Shown here: in pieces, positions 1 through 6,052 of the stretch | How positions within the stretch are numbered: the stretch's first letter is position 1 | Layout: each line of letters opens with the position of its first letter | NCBI GenBank assembly: GCA_023473205.1 | Contig: JAMCYY010000067.1 | Coordinates: forward strand, 1 to 13,206 | Direction: 5' to 3' | DNA from: Patescibacteria group bacterium | Lineage (GTDB): Bacteria; Patescibacteriota; Microgenomatia; UM-FILTER-40-11 | DNA length: 13,206 bases | Program-made: the position numbers and the translations under genes | The notes under the pieces: model-generated | The model's database searches: none | Told to the model about the DNA's origin: nothing | What the model saw: the letters and a program-made list of their open reading frames with translations, nothing else

Positions 1-739
1 AGAATGAATCTGCAAGAATACGATAAAAAGTAGCCTTAGACATTGGTAAACCACCCTGTTTTTTAGTTCTTCTGCTCCTATAACCCCACTTTTCATTTAA
101 TGTGTGTAGTGCTTTCATTGGTGTATAGTGCTTATTCAAAATTAATCCAAACATATTTTTGATTAAGCTATACCTTTGTGGGTCATCGCCAATATATTTT
201 TCTTTTGTGTTGGGATTTATCATATTTAGATAGCCTGGTTTCGCTGGCCCAAGCCATTGGCCCCGCTCTAAGTGTTTTTTGTTACCACTTTTTACATCTC
301 TTGAGAGTTTAGCTGAAATATATTGAGACTGACTTAAAGCAAACTGAAGTAGCATAATTCCTTCTGGGGTATTATCGAAGGTATATGAGCCAAATTTAAA
401 ATCTTTAAGTTTACCTTGAGTTAGTAAATCAACAATTATTCCAGCTTCATAAGGATTTCTTGATAGCCTGTCTGGATGCCAACAAATAATTCCAGTAACT
501 TTGCCCTTCTCGATTAACTCGATTAAATAGCTAAACTTAGGCCTATTATTTTTAATAAAAGCACTTTTACTTTCCCAAAGATGGTAAGCTCGTCGATAAA
601 TACTAGTAGGGAATCGCTCTGATAATTCTTCTTTTTGCCTTTCTATAGAAATTAACTGCTTACCGCTTCCTTCGTCTGAAGATTTGCGGTTATATTCAGC
701 CCAGATAATTTCACCTGGATTTATGTCGTTGTTATACAT
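1..739 (-). CDS. Large serine recombinase (integrase), 3' end cut by window edge
   Basis: Site-specific DNA recombinase of the serine resolvase/integrase family, expected to integrate or excise a mobile element. I translated this frame by hand; it is open from an ATG at 739-737 to the left edge, giving 246 visible residues. The catalytic domain is clear: Y16-x-R18-x-S20 (S20 is the expected nucleophile) followed by the I-E-R-Q segment, and a D90-R-L-S-R94 motif carrying the active-site arginines. The recombinase domain follows, with the SGNKKHLERGQWLGPAKPGY segment at 151-170, which in this family sits at the start of the DNA-binding part. The C-terminal zinc-ribbon and coiled-coil regions would lie outside the window. 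It is the last gene of a minus-strand cluster but has its own promoter and an unusual structured leader. The family call is firm; the type of element it moves is inferred. Confidence 0.93.
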   Translation of the reverse strand, partial: MYNNDINPGEIIWAEYNRKSSDEGSGKQLISIERQKEELSERFPTSIYRRAYHLWESKSAFIKNNRPKFSYLIELIEKGKVTGIICWHPDRLSRNPYEAGIIVDLLTQGKLKDFKFGSYTFDNTPEGIMLLQFALSQSQYISAKLSRDVKSGNKKHLERGQWLGPAKPGYLNMINPNTKEKYIGDDPQRYSLIKNMFGLILNKHYTPMKALHTLNEKWGYRSRRTKKQGGLPMSKATFYRILADSF

Positions 740-828
740 ATCTTAAATGCCCCCACTGGTTGTACTCACGTCCTTTTGGGATATGTCCAATGGGGCATTA
801 AAAATCCCAAAAGACTAAAGTGAGTACA
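740..828 (-). promoter_or_regulatory. Structured 5' leader of the recombinase gene with two interleaved inverted repeats
   Basis: Two inverted repeats interleave. Repeat 1: TGTACTCAC (761-769) with GTGAGTACA (820-828), 9 bp, plus CTTTTGGGAT (773-782) with ATCCCAAAAG (804-813), 10 bp. Repeat 2: 746-759 with 787-799, 13 pairs on the minus-strand RNA with one bulged G and one G-U pair. Repeat 2 covers GUGGGGGC, the only Shine-Dalgarno-like run before the ATG, so it could block translation, while repeat 1 traps the partner of that run. The two stems cannot both form fully, because only one base (760) would have to span 19 bp, so they are better read as alternatives. The same DNA could instead be a binding site for the recombinase. 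Confidence 0.6.
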
Positions 829-833
829 TTTAA

Positions 834-862
834 ATTATTACAAAATACTGAATTAAATTCAA
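834..862 (-). promoter_or_regulatory. Promoter of the recombinase transcript
   Basis: On the minus strand, TTGAAT (862-857) is followed after 17 bases by AATAAT (839-834), with TG one base upstream of the -10, making an extended -10. The predicted start of transcription is about base 827, almost exactly the first base of the inverted repeat at 820-828. The leader would therefore begin at the 5' edge of the stem. The -35 overlaps the end of the upstream gene region. Confidence 0.6.
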
Positions 863-868
863 CTACTT

Positions 869-1495
869 TCATATCGGTAACAAGTCATGGTCAATTTCAT
901 AACTAAGCATGGCATTAGCTAATGCTTCATGCTCAAAAATCATTTGTTTGACTTCAGGTTGGTCATCAAACCAATTATTACCAATTTTTTGACTAAGTAA
1001 ATCCACCTTATCTTTAACACTCCTATACTCTTCTTCTGTACTAATACAATACTTACCCTTATAAGAAACTATAGTAGTTTGGTCTGTTTTATCTTGATTT
1101 GACTGCAATTTTGCAGTATTTTCTTGCAATTCTGCAATTTGGTCTTGCAAATTTGCATTGTCATCTTGCAATTTAGCAACATTATTTTTTGAGCTTGGTA
1201 GTAACACTACTTCATAAAAACTTCTAGCTTTTTCTCTTATTGCTTCCTTTTTAATGAGCCTGTTTCTTACTCGACACACCTTAGATGGCGACCAATTTAA
1301 AACATTAGCAAGAACCTTATCTGCTGTTTCAACAGTTTGATATGTTTCTTCATGTTTTTTATCCCAGTCGTAAACAGCAAGGTACAAATCCCAAAGACGG
1401 TATTCAGAATCTTTGAGGTTTAGCCGTTTTGCTACATGATGGCGATTACGATAAACCTTTTTAAAATCGATAATGGCCTTGTTACTTAATTGCAT
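869..1495 (-). CDS. Winged-helix protein with AxLQ heptad coiled coil, mobile-element associated
   Basis: 208-residue protein, probably DNA-binding. Residues about 28-100 look like a winged helix: the segment around ADKVLANVLNWSPSKVCRVR (58-77) reads as a helix-turn-helix, followed by a strand-like FYEVVLLP, as in phage replication or regulatory proteins of the RepA/gpO style. Residues 107-134 are four exact heptads of the form A-x-L-Q-x-x-x, predicting a short coiled coil for oligomerisation. The C-terminal part (about 140-208) is acidic and unrecognised. The ATG lies 3 bases after the stop of the DUF5659 gene, so the two are probably translated together. It lies between that gene and the recombinase, which suggests a role in element maintenance or control. 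I cannot name a family; the HTH call is by pattern only. Confidence 0.75.
   Translation of the reverse strand: MQLSNKAIIDFKKVYRNRHHVAKRLNLKDSEYRLWDLYLAVYDWDKKHEETYQTVETADKVLANVLNWSPSKVCRVRNRLIKKEAIREKARSFYEVVLLPSSKNNVAKLQDDNANLQDQIAELQENTAKLQSNQDKTDQTTIVSYKGKYCISTEEEYRSVKDKVDLLSQKIGNNWFDDQPEVKQMIFEHEALANAMLSYEIDHDLLPI
1094..1177 (-). repeat. Four 21-base tandem units encoding AxLQ heptads
   Basis: Minus-strand units all have the form GCN-NNN-TTG-CAR-N9. They encode AKLQDDN, ANLQDQI, AELQENT and AKLQSNQ. The unit length is one heptad, so copy-number change would keep both reading frame and coiled-coil register. The units have diverged at non-core positions but the Leu-Gln codons are kept. Confidence 0.85.
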
Positions 1496-1498
1496 AAT

Positions 1499-1750
1499 TC
1501 ATGTTTTTAAATACAAAAAGAGTAAGTGTTTCAATCGTTTTTGAGCTGATGGGTAAGCAATAGGTTCAATACTGGCTTTCATCTGGGAAAATTCATCACA
1601 CAAAGCAAGGCACTCTTTGTTCTTGGAGAATACAAAAACTGCCCCTTGAGGGTTTTCTTTATTAAGTTTCACAAGGGGAATGTTCTTAGCCAAAAGATAA
1701 GAAGCAAGATAAAAATCGCTGGTCTTTAGAAATTCATTATCATTTATCAT
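1499..1750 (-). CDS. DUF5659-like small protein
   Basis: 83-residue protein resembling the DUF5659 family of unknown function: an N-terminal K-T-S-D-x-Y-L-A-x-Y-L-L-A run (about 9-22), a central GAVFVFS strand (36-42), and a basic C-terminal helix. The usual length of this family is about 70-90 residues, so it is complete. From memory, such proteins are frequent in mobile regions of CPR genomes. The start is supported by a TGAGG ribosome-binding site at 1763-1759, eight bases before the ATG. It is the first gene of the minus-strand cluster, separated from the next by 3 bases, and is preceded by a leader containing a strong intrinsic terminator, so its expression is likely attenuated. Confidence 0.75.
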   Translation of the reverse strand: MINDNEFLKTSDFYLASYLLAKNIPLVKLNKENPQGAVFVFSKNKECLALCDEFSQMKASIEPIAYPSAQKRLKHLLFLYLKT

Positions 1751-1770
1751 AGGTTTAGCCTCATGAACAC

Positions 1771-1797
1771 TAAAAAAGCCCGCTTGTGTGCGGGCTA
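1771..1797 (-). terminator. Strong intrinsic terminator inside the leader
   Basis: On the minus strand, AGCCCGC (1796-1790) pairs with GCGGGCT (1783-1777) around a six-base loop, followed directly by a T run (1776-1772). It lies about 20 bases upstream of the DUF5659 ATG, leaving no room for a normal promoter in between. It should therefore cut off the gene cluster unless it is relieved. Confidence 0.85.
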
Positions 1798-1813
1798 ATA
1801 AACAAAAAATCGT

Positions 1814-1861
1814 TTACTTGGCCAGCACAGCTAGCTTTTCAACGATTTGCTTTGAAAGCAC
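1814..1861 (-). CDS. Possible 15-codon leader peptide
   Basis: A GTG at 1861-1859 opens a short frame, VLSKQIVEKLAVLAK, ending in TAA at 1816-1814. It sits between the antiterminator segment and the terminator, where attenuator peptides lie. Against it: the GAGG run touches the GTG with no spacing, and there is no run of one amino acid. It could equally be a chance frame or the remnant of the end of a gene. Confidence 0.15.
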   Translation of the reverse strand: MLSKQIVEKLAVLAK

Positions 1862-1947
1862 CCTCGTTAGTAATCGGGAGCTTTAGTGTTTTTGGAAACT
1901 AAACCTAAAGTTTATCTCAACACTAGTTTGATTTCTGATTAGAAGAA

Positions 1948-1953
1948 GTATAT
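1948..1953 (-). promoter_or_regulatory. Possible -10 box for the DUF5659 leader
   Basis: TATACT on the minus strand (1953-1948) matches the -10 consensus at five of six positions and would start RNA near 1941, just upstream of the first switch segment. No good -35 is visible. Confidence 0.3.
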
Positions 1954-2205
1954 CGCAGGAAGTGTTTATCTCTTTTGGTTTAAAGAGGAACTACTATCTG
2001 ATTTACTTCAAATTATTATTGAACTGTTCTTATTATACTAAAAAACTTTGTCAAATTCCACAACAATTATTGATATGGGGGTGGTTAGCTTTAGAAATTA
2101 TTTTTGATACAATGTTCTTTGAAGGTTTTTATATTTGGGTCTATTTTTCAATACCATCTCAAGGCTAAAAACTCTATAAATAGTCTAACAGCTGTAGAGT
2201 AGGGG
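1954..2205 (+). other. AT-rich intergenic spacer without a convincing gene
   Basis: Between the leader promoter and the next plus-strand promoter I see no supported gene. A 68-codon hydrophobic frame (1962-2168, GTG start) lacks a spaced ribosome-binding site and looks like low-complexity AT-rich noise. A 6-bp inverted repeat, ACTCTA (2171-2176) with TAGAGT (2195-2200), lies just before the -10 at 2209 and could be an operator, but is weak. The end of the integrated element may fall in or near here. Confidence 0.4.
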
Positions 2206-2214
2206 TGGTATAAA
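2206..2214 (+). promoter_or_regulatory. Extended -10 promoter for the terminase-like gene
   Basis: TG-G-TATAAA (TG at 2206-2207, hexamer 2209-2214). Predicted RNA start is near 2221, about 20 bases before the ATG at 2242. The -35 is not recognisable, as is often tolerated with an extended -10. Confidence 0.45.
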
Positions 2215-2241
2215 ATATAGTCAAATATTTAGTGAAATATT

Positions 2242-2695
2242 ATGGTAGACAGATTAATTTCAAACACCAAAAGGGGTAAACTTTTAAATAGGTGTGAGAA
2301 TCTAATGCTTCAGGGGATAGATAACCCAACTGATATATCAGAATCGTTAAATGTTTCTTTCAATACTGCCCGAAGTTATATTGCTATTATTAAACAGCGA
2401 TGGTCAAACTATTCGAATACAGAAGAATTACAAGCTAAAAGGCAGGAATTAATTAGAAAAACAGAAGAAGTGAAAGAGTCATGGGAACTAAAAAAGACTG
2501 CCAAGAACACTCTGGAAGCCGTAGGGGCACTGAGAACTGCCCTAATGGCAATTGAGAGGCTTGAAAAACTACAAGGCATAGATTTTACCACTTCTTGTTG
2601 AAAAACCCACAGAAATTCAAATATTTGAGTATGCTCAAGAAATCAATGTATTGTCCAAAGAAGAAAAAGAAACGGCATTAAATAAAAATGATTAG
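2242..2695 (+). pseudogene. Terminase-small-subunit-like HTH protein, frameshifted near its end
   Basis: The annotated frame from 2242 stops at 2599-2601 after 119 residues ending DFTTSC. The next frame continues smoothly from about 2585 to a TAG at 2693-2695, adding LLVEKPTEIQIFEYAQEI and a charged tail. Removing one T from the TTTT run at 2583-2586 restores GIDLPLLVEKP and gives about 150 residues. The N-terminal half carries a helix-turn-helix (about 27-50, DISESLNVSFNTARSYIAII). The C-terminal half has the A-L-x-A-I-E-R-x-x-K-L-x-G-I-D helix typical of phage terminase small subunits, which recognise packaging DNA. No large terminase gene is in view. It could be a broken gene, a sequencing or assembly error in a homopolymer, or less likely a programmed +1 shift. 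Confidence 0.65.
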
Positions 2696-2747
2696 AGATG
2701 AAATAAAAAAGAGAAATATATCAGTTCTTTAGTTATCTTTTAGTTTT

Positions 2748-2756
2748 TGATATAAT
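2748..2756 (+). promoter_or_regulatory. Consensus extended -10 promoter, likely leaderless start
   Basis: TG-A-TATAAT (TG at 2748-2749, hexamer 2751-2756) is a perfect extended -10. The ATG at 2767 comes 10 bases later, so RNA should begin within a few bases of the start codon. There is no Shine-Dalgarno run. Confidence 0.65.
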
Positions 2757-2766
2757 ATAGCTTACT

Positions 2767-3687
2767 ATGGGTGAAACAAAGGACGAAGGTGTTAAAAAAA
2801 TAGTAGTTACTTCCGATGATATAGTTACAGGTAGAGAAATTGCTGACCCACGCAAGGAGCCATTGGTATCAGATGATAGAGTTAGACAAATTCTTCAGCG
2901 TTTTGCACCAACTCTTCATAAAGGAATCGCAGAAGCAGACACCTTTTTTAGTCGTTCAGTTGGCGATAGATATGCAGATGCTACACCAATGTTGGAAGAT
3001 GAAATTGAGTTATGGGATGCACTTTTTGGTTTGAGACACGTTATTTCGGAAAAGGCGGAACAAGGTAAACTGTATATTCCAGAGGTGGTAGCGGATGATT
3101 CCAGATTACTTACTCCTCCTTTGGGTACGCAAGAACCCAATAACTATTCAAAAGAACTGAGGGTTGCAGGAAGTGGAGGAAGACAATTTAGAGTCAATCT
3201 TGATAGGGTTGTATGGACTCCAATTCTTCCGTTTAACCCAAAAGATATGAGGCTCTACATTAAACCTCGTGCCCATTTAGGTGGCCAAGGCAGGGCTTAT
3301 GGGGAAGGAGTCTTATATAACGCTTTTATAGCTATTGATACTTATGTGCAAGATGCTTTGGGAAGATGGGTTGTGGAACAAATTCCAGGAACGGGAGTAC
3401 ATTCATGGGATTCTGGTCCTGTTTATAGTCCTTTGAGACCTGTAGGTGCTGACGTTTGGTTTAATACAACAGTTAACCAAGCGAAACCCAATATTTTAAC
3501 ATCTTCTGTTGATAAACCAGAGTACTTGATGCTCCATTGTGATATAAATCATCCTGAACAGCTTGGCAATTTACCTATTCTTAAAGACCAACGTTTAAGA
3601 TTGTTTTTTTGGCAACTTGATAGGTTTATGAGACCTATTTCGATTGGCGGACATACCAGGCCTGCATTATTAGGCTCAGGGAGTTGA
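2767..3687 (+). CDS. Unrecognised 306-residue protein
   Basis: I do not recognise this protein. It is 306 residues, has no signal peptide and no membrane segment, so it should be cytoplasmic. The first 60 residues are charged and mostly helical. The middle and end (about 135-300) look like a beta-rich globular domain with many aromatic, proline and glycine residues: VVWTPILPFNP, LYIKPRAHLGG, LYNAFIAIDTY, VGADVWFNTT, LMLHCDINHPEQLGNLPI, LRLFFWQLDRFMRP. There is a single cysteine (in LMLHCDINHPE) and no obvious catalytic or nucleotide-binding motif. It has its own strong promoter and probably a leaderless mRNA. It stands between the mobile-element genes and the housekeeping run, and could belong to either. 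The coding call is strong because of length and composition; function is unknown. Confidence 0.8.
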   Translation: MGETKDEGVKKIVVTSDDIVTGREIADPRKEPLVSDDRVRQILQRFAPTLHKGIAEADTFFSRSVGDRYADATPMLEDEIELWDALFGLRHVISEKAEQGKLYIPEVVADDSRLLTPPLGTQEPNNYSKELRVAGSGGRQFRVNLDRVVWTPILPFNPKDMRLYIKPRAHLGGQGRAYGEGVLYNAFIAIDTYVQDALGRWVVEQIPGTGVHSWDSGPVYSPLRPVGADVWFNTTVNQAKPNILTSSVDKPEYLMLHCDINHPEQLGNLPILKDQRLRLFFWQLDRFMRPISIGGHTRPALLGSGS

Positions 3688-3773
3688 GTTAGGTTTAATT
3701 TGCATATGCGGGATTAGCATGATAGGAATTGATAAAATAGGTTCTAACAGCGTCAATGGTTCGCCGCTAGTAT
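3688..3773 (+). promoter_or_regulatory. Spacer with possible dut promoter
   Basis: TG-A-TAAAAT (TG at 3730-3731, hexamer 3733-3738) resembles an extended -10 and would give a leader of about 28 bases before the ATG at 3774. No terminator for the upstream gene is visible here. Confidence 0.35.
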
Positions 3774-4199
3774 ATGAAGATTCCTGTCAAAAGATTTGAT
3801 AAGACTCTGCCTTTACCGCAATATGATCACGGGGCAGCTTGTTTTGATTTGCTTTGTCGTGAAGATTCCTCAATTTTGCCAAGAGAAATTAAACTAATTT
3901 CTACAAACATTGCCATTCAAATCCCTCAGGGTTATGCTCTTTTAATTTTTGTCAGAAGCAGTACCCCAATGAAAAAAGGTTTAATTTTAGCTAACAGCGT
4001 TGGTATTGTAGATCCTTTTTATCAGGGTGATAAAGATGAAGTTTTAATTGAGTTTATGAATATTAGAGATGAAGCCGTAGAAATTAAAAAAGGAGAAAAA
4101 CTGGCTCAAGCAATGCTCATTAAAAGTGAAAGTGTTGAGTGGGATGAGAAAGAAGAATTTAATGAAAAAGGAGTTGGGGGTTATAAAACTGATTGGTAA
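3774..4199 (+). CDS. dut: dUTPase-family nucleotidohydrolase
   Basis: Trimeric dUTPase fold: hydrolyses dUTP to dUMP and pyrophosphate, keeping uracil out of DNA and feeding dTMP synthesis in the cytoplasm. At 141 residues it is the normal length. Motifs in order: I, A21-x-F24-D25-L26; II, R61-S62-S63; III, G77-I-V-D80-x-x-Y83-x-G85-D86, with D80 as the expected catalytic aspartate; IV, G107-x-x-L110-A-Q; V, K-G133-V-G135-G136-Y-K-T-D. Motif V lacks the usual G-F-G-S-T-G ending, so the flexible C-terminal arm that closes over substrate is altered; this also leaves open a dCTP-deaminase-related activity. The Nudix gene follows after 6 bases, suggesting an operon. Confidence 0.85.
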   Translation: MKIPVKRFDKTLPLPQYDHGAACFDLLCREDSSILPREIKLISTNIAIQIPQGYALLIFVRSSTPMKKGLILANSVGIVDPFYQGDKDEVLIEFMNIRDEAVEIKKGEKLAQAMLIKSESVEWDEKEEFNEKGVGGYKTDW

Positions 4200-4205
4200 A
4201 AATAA

Positions 4206-4661
4206 ATGAATCAAAAAGACTTTCATGATGATGAAGAAAACAGAATTGAGAATGAGAGGCACGCCGGTATCGTCATTAAAGATGATAAACTGCTTTTAAT
4301 TCATCGAATTAAAAACCAGCGTGAATATTGGGTTTTTCCTGGTGGTCACCGAAGGCAGAATGAAAAAGGGGAAGAGGTGGTTATCAGAGAGGTTGAGGAA
4401 GAAACTTCTTTAAAGGTAGAAGATCCAAAATTAATTTTTGAGTTCAAGGATTATTTGAATAATAAATTGGATTTTTACTATCTTTGTCAGTGTTTTTCTG
4501 ATGGAGAACCAGAATTAATTGGGGAAGAAAAGGTTCGAAACTGCCAAGAAAATTTTTATGAGCCACTTTGGATGCCTTTAACTGCTATTTCGAGTTTAAA
4601 CATTTTACCTAAGTTTGCTAAAGATTGGGTGATAGAATATTTATGTAATGAAAAAAAATAA
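4206..4661 (+). CDS. Nudix hydrolase
   Basis: Hydrolyses a nucleoside diphosphate linked to another group, with Mg2+. The 151-residue protein has a Nudix box at 47-69: G47-x5-E53-x7-R61-E62-V-x-E65-E66-x-S68-L. Only the glycine near the end of the box is replaced (S68); the metal-binding glutamates are all present. The N-terminal strand HAGIVIKDDKLLLIHR and the YWVFPGGH run are typical. Substrate cannot be told from sequence; position directly after dut hints at a damaged or non-canonical nucleotide, which is an inference. Its last 14 bases overlap the next gene, suggesting translational coupling. Confidence 0.9.
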   Translation: MNQKDFHDDEENRIENERHAGIVIKDDKLLLIHRIKNQREYWVFPGGHRRQNEKGEEVVIREVEEETSLKVEDPKLIFEFKDYLNNKLDFYYLCQCFSDGEPELIGEEKVRNCQENFYEPLWMPLTAISSLNILPKFAKDWVIEYLCNEKK

Positions 4662-6039
4662 ATTTTTCCTTCTTTCTCTTTTAATTTTTCTTGTCTTTTT
4701 CATCAAAAGTTTATTTTTTTTGGATCCTGATTTTGGTTGGCACGTTAAGATGGGGGAGGTAATTTTATCTTCAGGAATTCCCAAAACTGACCCTTTTTCT
4801 TATACCATGCAGAATTTTCCTTTTATTGACCATGAATGGCTGGTTAATGTTTTGATATTTAAACTTTATAGTTTAGGAGGCTTTTTTTTATTGAGTTTAG
4901 TTTTTTCTTTTTTGGCCCTGGCAACATTAATCATAATTTTTAAAACCTTTAAAAATGATGACTATTACTCTTGGGCACTTCTTTTTCTTGCGGCAGGCGG
5001 TTTTATTGATTTTATGGGAGTAAGACCCCAAATTTTAAGTTGGTTGTTTTTTTCTTTTTTAATTAGCATACTTCTCTCGGAAAAAACTTGGTCAAAGAGG
5101 AAATACTTTCTGCCTTTAATTTTTTTGTTTTGGGCGAATAGTCATGGCACTTTTGGCTTAGGAATCGTAATTTTAGCCGTCTTTTATCTTCTTATTTTTT
5201 TTCAGGAAAAAAAAGTTATATGGAGTGATTTTTTGATTATCTTAAGTTCATTTGGTATGACTTTAATTAATCCTTATGGCTTAAGACTTTGGCCGGAAAT
5301 TTGGTCACAATATGCTGATAATCTGGTTCGTTTTAAAATTACTGAATGGTATCCCAGTTTTCTTAGCTTAACTTATTTCTTTTGGCCAATATTGGCAATT
5401 TTTTTGGCAATTTTTTGGCGTTATTGGCAAAAATATTCCTTAGCTCAAAAAAGTATTAGTTTAATTATTTTATTTTTGGCTTTAAAAAGTATTCGGCAAA
5501 TTCCTTTTTTTGTTGTTTTGGCCATGCCTCTAATTTTTAAAGGTATAAATTTTTTTCAAAAAGAACTTCTAACCCCGGAAAATAATCTTCGTTTTCAAAA
5601 AGCAGGCCAGTATTTTTTTATGGGCAGTTTGGTGTTATTTTTAATTTGGTCAGGAATTATTTCCTTTAAATATAGCGCCTTGCGGGAAGATAATTATTAT
5701 CCTAAAAAAGCAGTTGCTTTTTTAAAACAAAATTTATCTGAAGGAAAAGTTTTTAGTGACTATAATTGGGGGGGTTATTTAATTTGGCGGTTGCCGGAGA
5801 AAAAAGTTTTTATTGACGGCCGGATGCCAAGTTGGAAACAAGGTGACTTTTCCGCTTTGGCAGAATACGAAAAAATTTTAACCAAAAATGAAAACTGGAA
5901 AACAATTTTTGCGCAAAGAAAAATTACCACCGTGCTTTGGCCCAAAGCTTCTTCTACTAACTTGGTGGATCGGCTAAAACAAGCTGGCTGGCAGGAAATT
6001 TATCAAGACAAAGTAGCCGTAATCCTGGAGAAACAATAA
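4648..6039 (+). CDS. Polytopic membrane protein, GT-C glycosyltransferase-like
   Basis: 463 residues with about ten hydrophobic segments (first at about 5-25), so an inner-membrane protein. The first extracytoplasmic loop begins D26-P-D28-F-G-W31-H32 and continues with TDPFSYT and D-H-E-W (61-64). An acidic pair in the first loop is the hallmark of GT-C glycosyltransferases that use lipid-linked sugars. Further conserved-looking points are RPQILSW (126-132), NSHGTFGLG (164-172) and NPYG (208-211). The C-terminal soluble part has DYNWGGYLIW (371-380) and FIDGRMPSW (388-396), which I know from uncharacterised bacterial membrane proteins of this type. The substrate may be a cell-surface glycan or glycoprotein; this is inferred. 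The ATG lies inside the end of the Nudix gene in another frame. Confidence 0.75.
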   Translation: MKKNKFFLLSLLIFLVFFIKSLFFLDPDFGWHVKMGEVILSSGIPKTDPFSYTMQNFPFIDHEWLVNVLIFKLYSLGGFFLLSLVFSFLALATLIIIFKTFKNDDYYSWALLFLAAGGFIDFMGVRPQILSWLFFSFLISILLSEKTWSKRKYFLPLIFLFWANSHGTFGLGIVILAVFYLLIFFQEKKVIWSDFLIILSSFGMTLINPYGLRLWPEIWSQYADNLVRFKITEWYPSFLSLTYFFWPILAIFLAIFWRYWQKYSLAQKSISLIILFLALKSIRQIPFFVVLAMPLIFKGINFFQKELLTPENNLRFQKAGQYFFMGSLVLFLIWSGIISFKYSALREDNYYPKKAVAFLKQNLSEGKVFSDYNWGGYLIWRLPEKKVFIDGRMPSWKQGDFSALAEYEKILTKNENWKTIFAQRKITTVLWPKASSTNLVDRLKQAGWQEIYQDKVAVILEKQ

Positions 6040-6052
6040 AAATTTCTTCTTC

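Larger units (their letters stand above)
1751..1926 (-). promoter_or_regulatory. Candidate transcription attenuator or riboswitch-like leader
   Basis: Three complementary segments occur in order on the minus-strand RNA: TAGTGTT (1925-1919), AACACTAAA (1890-1882) and TTTAGTGTT (1774-1766). The middle one can pair with either the first (7 bp, enclosing an AAACT/AGTTT hairpin at 1896-1913) or the third (9 bp). Pairing with the third can extend by CCCG (1878-1875) with CGGG (1782-1779). That would take the 3' half and U-tract of the terminator at 1771-1796, acting as an antiterminator. The same CCC can instead form a local hairpin (1855-1863 with 1876-1884). An AAATCGTT/AACGATTT stem (1807-1814, 1841-1848) adds further structure. 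I recognise no known riboswitch class. The pairing is seen; regulation is inferred. Confidence 0.55.

Noticed and set aside
743..828. Simultaneous H-type pseudoknot of both full stems
   Set aside because: A one-base connector (760) cannot span a 19-bp stem, so alternative folds are more likely than a classical pseudoknot.
740..828. Intrinsic terminator before the recombinase
   Set aside because: The stems are not followed by a T run on either strand, and the structure ends next to the start codon.
1855..1895. Plus-strand terminator (AAAGC/GCTTT hairpin followed by T-rich sequence)
   Set aside because: There is no plus-strand gene ending here; the hairpin fits better as part of the minus-strand leader.
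1962..2168. 68-codon hydrophobic frame with GTG start
   Set aside because: No spaced ribosome-binding site, composition typical of AT-rich non-coding DNA, no recognisable motif.
3739..3773. tRNA-like fragment (GGTTC-type runs before dut)
   Set aside because: No acceptor, anticodon or T-arm pairing could be built.
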